Program-made: the position numbers and the translations under genes
Shown here: positions 6,503 through 9,363 of the stretch, one piece after another
Layout: every line of letters starts with the position of its first letter
Position numbering within the stretch: the first letter of the stretch is position 1
The notes under the pieces: generated by a model
What the model saw: the letters and a program-made list of their open reading frames with translations, nothing else
Databases searched by the model: none
Told to the model about the DNA's origin: nothing
NCBI GenBank assembly: GCA_003164475.1
Contig: PLTL01000180.1
Span: 1-9,363 of the forward strand
Direction: 5' to 3'
DNA from: Candidatus Dormiibacterota bacterium
GTDB lineage: Bacteria; Chloroflexota; Dormibacteria; UBA8260; Bog-877
Length of the DNA stretch: 9,363 nucleotides

Positions 6503-7642
6503 CTACGAGTGACCGCGGCCCGCGAAGAGCCTCACGTTGTCCGACGGAGGGGACTCCGGCAACTCGAACGGCTCGCCGTCGATGAATGCGTTGCAGGCGT
6601 CATGCGCGATGCTGTCCCGGAACTGACGCGGCGGGCTCTTCATGTAGTAGGCCGCCGGCGCCTCGAGCGGACCGACGAGTCCGCGATCCCGCGCGAGCTT
6701 CGCGCAGCGGATCGCATCGATGACGACGCCGGCGCTGTTCGAGGAATCCTCCACGGACAGCCGGAGTTCAAGTTCAATCGGCGCGTCGCCGAAGCCGCGA
6801 CCCTCGATACGAATGAAACAGATCTTGTTGTCGTGCTGCCAGGCGATGTAGTCCGATGGACCGACGTGGATGTCGGCCGGGTCGAGCCGTTCGTCGAGTT
6901 GAGACTGGACGGCCTCCGTCTTGGAGATCTTTTTCGACTTGAGCCGCCTGCGCTCCAGCATGTTGAGAAAGTCGGTGTTGCCTCCGAAGTTGAGCTGGTA
7001 GGTGTGGTCCAGGTGAACCCCCCGCTCCTGGAAGAGCCGGGTCAGGACCCGATGGATGATGGTCGAGCCCACCTGGGACTTGATGTCGTCGCCGATGATC
7101 GGGAGCTGGCGCTCCTCGAAGCGCTTGCGCCAGTACTCCTCACGGGCGATGAAGACGGGTATGCAGTTGACCATGGCGCAGCCCGCCTCCAGGATCTGCT
7201 CCGTGTACCACTTGGTGGCCTCCTCCGAGCCGACCGGCAGGTAGTTGACCACGACGTCAGTCTTGGTCTCCCGGAGGATCCGCACGATGTCGGCAGTGGA
7301 GCCGGGGGCCTTCTCGATGATCTCGGAGAGGTACTTGCCCAGTCCGTCGTGGGTCATCCCCCGATGGACCGGGACTCCCATCTTGCCCACCTTGGCGAAG
7401 GTGACCGTGTTGTTGTGGCCGCGGAAGATGGCCTCACCGAGGTCGTGTCCCACCTTCTCCTTGTCGATGTCGAAGGCGGCCGAGAACTCGATGTCCCGGA
7501 TGTGGTAGCCGCCCAGGTCGACGTGCATCAGACCGGGGACGAAGTCTTGGGGAGTGGCGTTGCGGTAGAACTCGACCCCTTGGATGAGGGACGAGGCACA
7601 GTTGCCGACTCCGATGATGGCGACGCGGACCTTCTTGGTCAT
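6503..7642 (-). CDS. ino1: Inositol-3-phosphate synthase (actinobacterial Ino1 type), composition-chimeric
   Basis: A 379-residue enzyme converting glucose 6-phosphate to 1L-myo-inositol 1-phosphate with NAD. The sequence closely follows mycobacterial Ino1: [11 protein letters not shown] (NAD loop, 9-19), the V-P-G-L-M-H-V region, [17 protein letters not shown] (catalytic core), [36 protein letters not shown] and M-K-S-P-P. ATG at 7642 is chosen over GTG at 7666 because AAGGAG lies 8 bases before it and the protein then starts M-T-K-K-V-R-V like its relatives. About 20 extra C-terminal residues follow the conserved end. Codon use switches sharply near residue 280 (about position 6,800): alanine is 15 GCC and 1 GCG before, 8 GCG and 3 GCC after. 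It follows the regulator by 24 bases and abuts the HAD gene. Confidence 0.95.
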   Translation of the reverse strand: MTKKVRVAIIGVGNCASSLIQGVEFYRNATPQDFVPGLMHVDLGGYHIRDIEFSAAFDIDKEKVGHDLGEAIFRGHNNTVTFAKVGKMGVPVHRGMTHDGLGKYLSEIIEKAPGSTADIVRILRETKTDVVVNYLPVGSEEATKWYTEQILEAGCAMVNCIPVFIAREEYWRKRFEERQLPIIGDDIKSQVGSTIIHRVLTRLFQERGVHLDHTYQLNFGGNTDFLNMLERRRLKSKKISKTEAVQSQLDERLDPADIHVGPSDYIAWQHDNKICFIRIEGRGFGDAPIELELRLSVEDSSNSAGVVIDAIRCAKLARDRGLVGPLEAPAAYYMKSPPRQFRDSIAHDACNAFIDGEPFELPESPPSDNVRLFAGRGHS

Positions 7643-7662
7643 CCAGGTATCTCCTTGGTCAT
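7639..7662 (-). other. Seven-codon upstream reading frame overlapping the ino1 start
   Basis: The ATG in the first repeat copy opens a frame M-T-K-E-I-P-G that ends in TGA overlapping the ino1 ATG (ATGA). Its first residues equal those of Ino1, as expected from the duplication. It could couple translation of ino1 to the regulator gene or be a passive relic; no good ribosome site precedes it. Confidence 0.3.
7651..7656 (-). promoter_or_regulatory. Ribosome binding site deciding the ino1 start
   Basis: AAGGAG on the minus strand lies 8 bases before ATG at 7642. The upstream GTG at 7666 has no such site, so the shorter ino1 reading is preferred. Confidence 0.75.
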
Positions 7663-7666
7663 CCAC

Positions 7667-8113
7667 TTACCTCTGGGACCGACCGCTCGCCCAGGGCTGG
7701 GGAAGCGGCTGACTGGCGATCGGGGCAGACTCCTGGGCCGGCTCCGGCTCGAACCCCGGGCCGGGCTCGGCTGTCCCGTCCAAGAGCTGGAAGAAGCGGG
7801 AGAAGCTCTCCGCGATCGATTCTCGGTCCAGCCGGCAGAGCACCTCGCGGCCCTCCCGCCTGGTGGTCACGATCCGGGCTCGCCGCAGAAGACGGAGGTG
7901 CCAGGACATCCTCGGCTGGCTGATCCCCAGGAGCAGGGCCACGTCCGACACCCTCGCCTGCTTCACCTCGGCCAGCCGCTGGACGATCCGGAGCCTAGTC
8001 GGGTTGGCCAGACCCTCGAAGTAGGCGGCCAGATCGCCTTCCGGCACCACAGCCAGGGCCAGCGGCAGTACGCGACGGTAGGTGCCGGCATTGGCCGGCG
8101 GGTTGGGATTCAA
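7667..8113 (-). CDS. ArsR-like winged-helix transcriptional regulator
   Basis: A 148-residue DNA-binding protein. Residues 36-44 (A-N-P-T-R-L-R-I-V) and the helix-turn-helix at 55-82 (V-S-D-V-A, then G-I-S-Q-P-R-M-S-W-H-L, then the L-R-R-A-R-I-V end) are classic ArsR; the wing is T-T-R-R-E-G-R-E-V at 83-91. The metal box E-L-C-V-C-D-L of arsenic and cadmium sensors is absent, as are histidine/aspartate pairs in the last helix, so the signal may not be a metal. Residues 113-148 form a proline- and glutamate-rich tail. It is the first gene of the operon and ends 24 bases before ino1. Mycobacteria also have a winged-helix (PadR) gene next to ino1, so inositol control is plausible. TTG at 8113 fits an AAAGAG 8 bases upstream and the promoter nearby; GTG at 8050 or 8047 is an alternative. 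Confidence 0.85.
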   Translation of the reverse strand: MNPNPPANAGTYRRVLPLALAVVPEGDLAAYFEGLANPTRLRIVQRLAEVKQARVSDVALLLGISQPRMSWHLRLLRRARIVTTRREGREVLCRLDRESIAESFSRFFQLLDGTAEPGPGFEPEPAQESAPIASQPLPQPWASGRSQR

Positions 8114-8121
8114 ATAAAGGA

Positions 8122-8127
8122 CTCTTT
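8122..8127 (-). promoter_or_regulatory. Ribosome binding site supporting the TTG start of the regulator
   Basis: AAAGAG on the minus strand lies 8 bases before TTG at 8113, the same spacing as the AAGGAG sites of ino1 and the aminotransferase. It matches five of six consensus bases and favours the long form of the regulator. Confidence 0.4.
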
Positions 8128-8145
8128 CATAAAGGCGACGTTATG
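8128..8145. promoter_or_regulatory. Putative operator, inverted repeat over the transcription start
   Basis: CATAA and TTATG are separated by 8 bases, with partial symmetry in flanking bases (T and G positions also match). This AT-rich patch stands out in very GC-rich surroundings and lies between the -10 element and the start codon, where an ArsR-type repressor would block transcription. It is likely the autoregulatory site of the adjacent winged-helix protein (inference). Confidence 0.4.
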
Positions 8146-8146
8146 T

Positions 8147-8175
8147 ATCCTACCCTGCGGCCGCCCTACCGTCAA
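8147..8175 (-). promoter_or_regulatory. Sigma70-type promoter for the regulator-ino1 operon
   Basis: On the minus strand TTGACG (plus 8170-8175) and TAGGAT (plus 8147-8152) are separated by 17 bases, a near-ideal vegetative promoter that also fits the actinobacterial TTGACN / TANNNT pattern. Transcription would start near 8140, giving a leader of about 27 bases before the TTG of the regulator gene. It is the only strong promoter-like element I see upstream of the minus-strand operon. No experimental support. Confidence 0.6.
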
Positions 8176-8487
8176 GTGGCCAGGCTCCGCCGGCGGCCGC
8201 CCCCAGGTGTTACCGGCGCCGCGTCGACCGGTGTTCGCGGTGTCGCCGAGATGGCCGGCGGGCACGGCCGAGACGGTCCGCGCGGGTCGGCACCGGGGTG
8301 CCGCACCCAGCCGTCTGGACCCCGAGGGGAGCGGGTCCCGGAGCCTCGCCGAAGCCCCCAGTGCCATCGAGCTTCCTTCCCGACGGTCCCAGCGACCAGG
8401 AGCGGACCGCTACCGCTTTCGCCTGAACCTCTCCCCGCGGCAAGCAACCCAGCGATCGTCGCGCGTCGGGCTGCCGTGCGGGCGCCG
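8176..8487. other. Non-coding stretch between the permease and the operon promoter
   Basis: About 310 GC-rich bases with no recognisable gene. Two short inverted repeats are present: CGGCAC/GTGCCG at 8288-8303 (4-base loop) and GGACCC/GGGTCC at 8317-8338 (10-base loop). Either could end transcription of the permease gene, but neither has a T-run. The open frames here have simple arginine- and proline-rich composition and look spurious. I see no riboswitch core. Confidence 0.5.
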
Positions 8488-9363
8488 CTACAGCTCGGCG
8501 ACTCCTCCGCTTCGCTTGAGCCCGGCTGACCACCTGTCCTCGATGTGCCCGAAGCGCCAGATCAGCAGCGCGGCCGCCCAGGTGACGACGAACAGGCCCA
8601 CGATCATGAATCCCGCGGTGTTGATGTCGAAGCCGGCCATGTACCTCCAGAACGGGCCCTTCAGGTGCAGCTCCATGGGCAGCAGGCCGAGCACCTCGAT
8701 GGTGCCGATCAGGAAGCAGATCGCCACCGACAGCCCGGTGATGGCGAGGTTGTAGTAGACCTTGCGCACGGGGTTGAAGAACGCCCAACCGTAGGCGACG
8801 TTCATGAAGCAGCCATCGAAGGTGTCCATCAGGCACATGCCCGCCGTGAAAAGGATGGGCAGGCACATGATCGAGTACCAGGGCAGGGCCTGCGAGGCCA
8901 GCAGGGCGGTGGTGGCGAGCAGGGCGACCTCGGTGGCGGTGTCGAAGCCCATCCCGAAGACCACCCCCACCGGATACATCTGCCACGGCTTGGTGATCGC
9001 CTTCATCCAGCGGCCGAAGAATCGGAACATCAGTCCCCGGTTGTTCAGTTGCTCTTCCAACTCGGCCTCGTCGTAGTGCCCCCTGCGCATCTTCCGGAAC
9101 ACGGCGACGATCCCGGCCAGGATCACGATGTTGAGAATGGCGATCAGGTAGAGGAAGGAGGCCGAAATGACGGTGCCGAAGATGCCTCCGAACTGCTCCA
9201 GCCCGGATGAGTGGTGGGAGACGGCGGCATATACCGTCTTCTCTGCCAAGACAATCCCAGCTCCGATCGCCACCACGATCGTGGAGTGCCCCAGCGAGAA
9301 GAAGTAGCCCACGCTGAGGGGCCGCTGGCCCTCGGCCATGAGCTTGCGGGTGGTGTTGTCGAT
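8488..9363 (-). CDS. NiCoT-family nickel/cobalt permease, C-terminal part
   Basis: This is 291 residues of a membrane transporter whose N-terminus lies beyond the right edge. The window begins just after the expected H-x4-D-H metal motif, at I-D-N-T-T-R-K-L-M. Family signatures are clear: F-S-L-G-H-S at 22-27, G-M-G-F-D-T-A-T-E at 137-145, and F-T-A-G-M-C-L-M-D-T-F-D-G at 172-184. Hydrophobic segments lie near 28-42, 60-88, 132-160, 164-180, 206-226 and 248-268. A charged cytoplasmic loop covers about 90-125. HoxN/NixA-type permeases import Ni2+ or Co2+ for hydrogenase, urease or cobalamin. Codon use is GCC-biased, like the regulator and the front of ino1. It is separated from the regulator by 374 bases and a promoter, so probably a different transcription unit. 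The nickel versus cobalt choice cannot be read. Confidence 0.93.
   Translation of the reverse strand: MDNTTRKLMAEGQRPLSVGYFFSLGHSTIVVAIGAGIVLAEKTVYAAVSHHSSGLEQFGGIFGTVISASFLYLIAILNIVILAGIVAVFRKMRRGHYDEAELEEQLNNRGLMFRFFGRWMKAITKPWQMYPVGVVFGMGFDTATEVALLATTALLASQALPWYSIMCLPILFTAGMCLMDTFDGCFMNVAYGWAFFNPVRKVYYNLAITGLSVAICFLIGTIEVLGLLPMELHLKGPFWRYMAGFDINTAGFMIVGLFVVTWAAALLIWRFGHIEDRWSAGLKRSGGVAEL

Larger units (their letters stand above)
7634..7665 (-). repeat. Two 12-base direct repeats at the ino1 start
   Basis: TGGATGACCAAG occurs twice on the minus strand (plus 7654-7665 and 7634-7645) with a 20-base period. The second copy contains the ino1 start codon; the first runs into its ribosome binding site. 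It looks like a local tandem duplication of the start region. Confidence 0.8.

Noticed and set aside
7643..7666. Upstream GTG start for ino1 at 7666
   Set aside because: No ribosome site there, while ATG at 7642 has AAGGAG at 8-base spacing and matches the N-terminus of relatives.
8288..8338. Two hairpins as intrinsic terminators for the permease gene
   Set aside because: Short stems without a T-run; similar inverted repeats are expected by chance at this GC content.
5939..8755. Plus-strand open frame of 938 codons antisense to ino1, the regulator, part of the HAD gene and the permease 3' end
   Set aside because: It spans several well-supported minus-strand genes, has a low-complexity arginine/glutamate/aspartate-rich translation and shows no family motif. 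Long antisense frames are common in very GC-rich DNA.
1..9363. CRISPR arrays, tRNA or rRNA genes, insertion sequence ends, integrase genes
   Set aside because: No regularly spaced repeats, cloverleaf, rRNA-like stretches, terminal inverted repeats or transposase motifs were recognised, so the composition switch has no visible mobile element beside it.

Overview
The window is GC-rich and tightly packed, with nine protein genes. Left of about position 6,800 the codon use (alanine mostly GCG, frequent GAA and ATT) and protein types suggest an alphaproteobacterium. This is an inference from composition and from an HpnL-like membrane protein, not a firm identification. Right of about 6,850 the codon use changes (alanine almost always GCC, glutamate GAG) and the proteins look actinobacterial: an Ino1-type inositol-phosphate synthase, a winged-helix regulator and a nickel/cobalt transporter. 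The switch falls inside the inositol-phosphate synthase gene, so the window is either a recombination or transfer junction or an assembly chimera.

Layout, left to right. Positions 1-582 (minus) hold the N-terminal part of an LPG-synthase-TM/HpnL-like integral membrane protein. Positions 581-1834 (plus) encode a CDP-alcohol phosphatidyltransferase with a degenerate nucleotidyltransferase-like N-terminal domain; these two divergent genes share a CATG palindrome as start codons. Positions 8113-1793 (minus) form an apparent seven-gene operon in this order: winged-helix ArsR-like regulator, inositol-3-phosphate synthase (ino1), HAD hydrolase, nucleotidyltransferase, ATP-grasp enzyme, class III aminotransferase and Gfo/Idh/MocA dehydrogenase. 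Several junctions are ATGA overlaps or gaps of 0-25 bases. The last gene overlaps the phosphatidyltransferase tail to tail by 42 bases. A good sigma70-type promoter with an overlapping inverted repeat lies just upstream of the regulator. Positions 8176-8487 hold no convincing gene, and 8488-9363 (minus) is the C-terminal part of a NiCoT-family nickel/cobalt permease cut by the window edge.

Working model (inference): ino1 makes inositol 3-phosphate (1L-myo-inositol 1-phosphate). The nucleotidyltransferase could activate a cyclitol phosphate with CTP, and the membrane CDP-alcohol transferase could move the activated group onto an acceptor. The HAD enzyme could remove a phosphate. The dehydrogenase and PLP aminotransferase could convert an inositol hydroxyl to an amine, and the ATP-grasp enzyme could phosphorylate the ring or ligate an amino acid to it. 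The HpnL-like protein could move the lipid across the membrane. Each family assignment is fairly secure; the joint product, an inositol- or aminocyclitol-bearing lipid, is a hypothesis. No rRNA, tRNA, CRISPR array, insertion sequence or origin was recognised.
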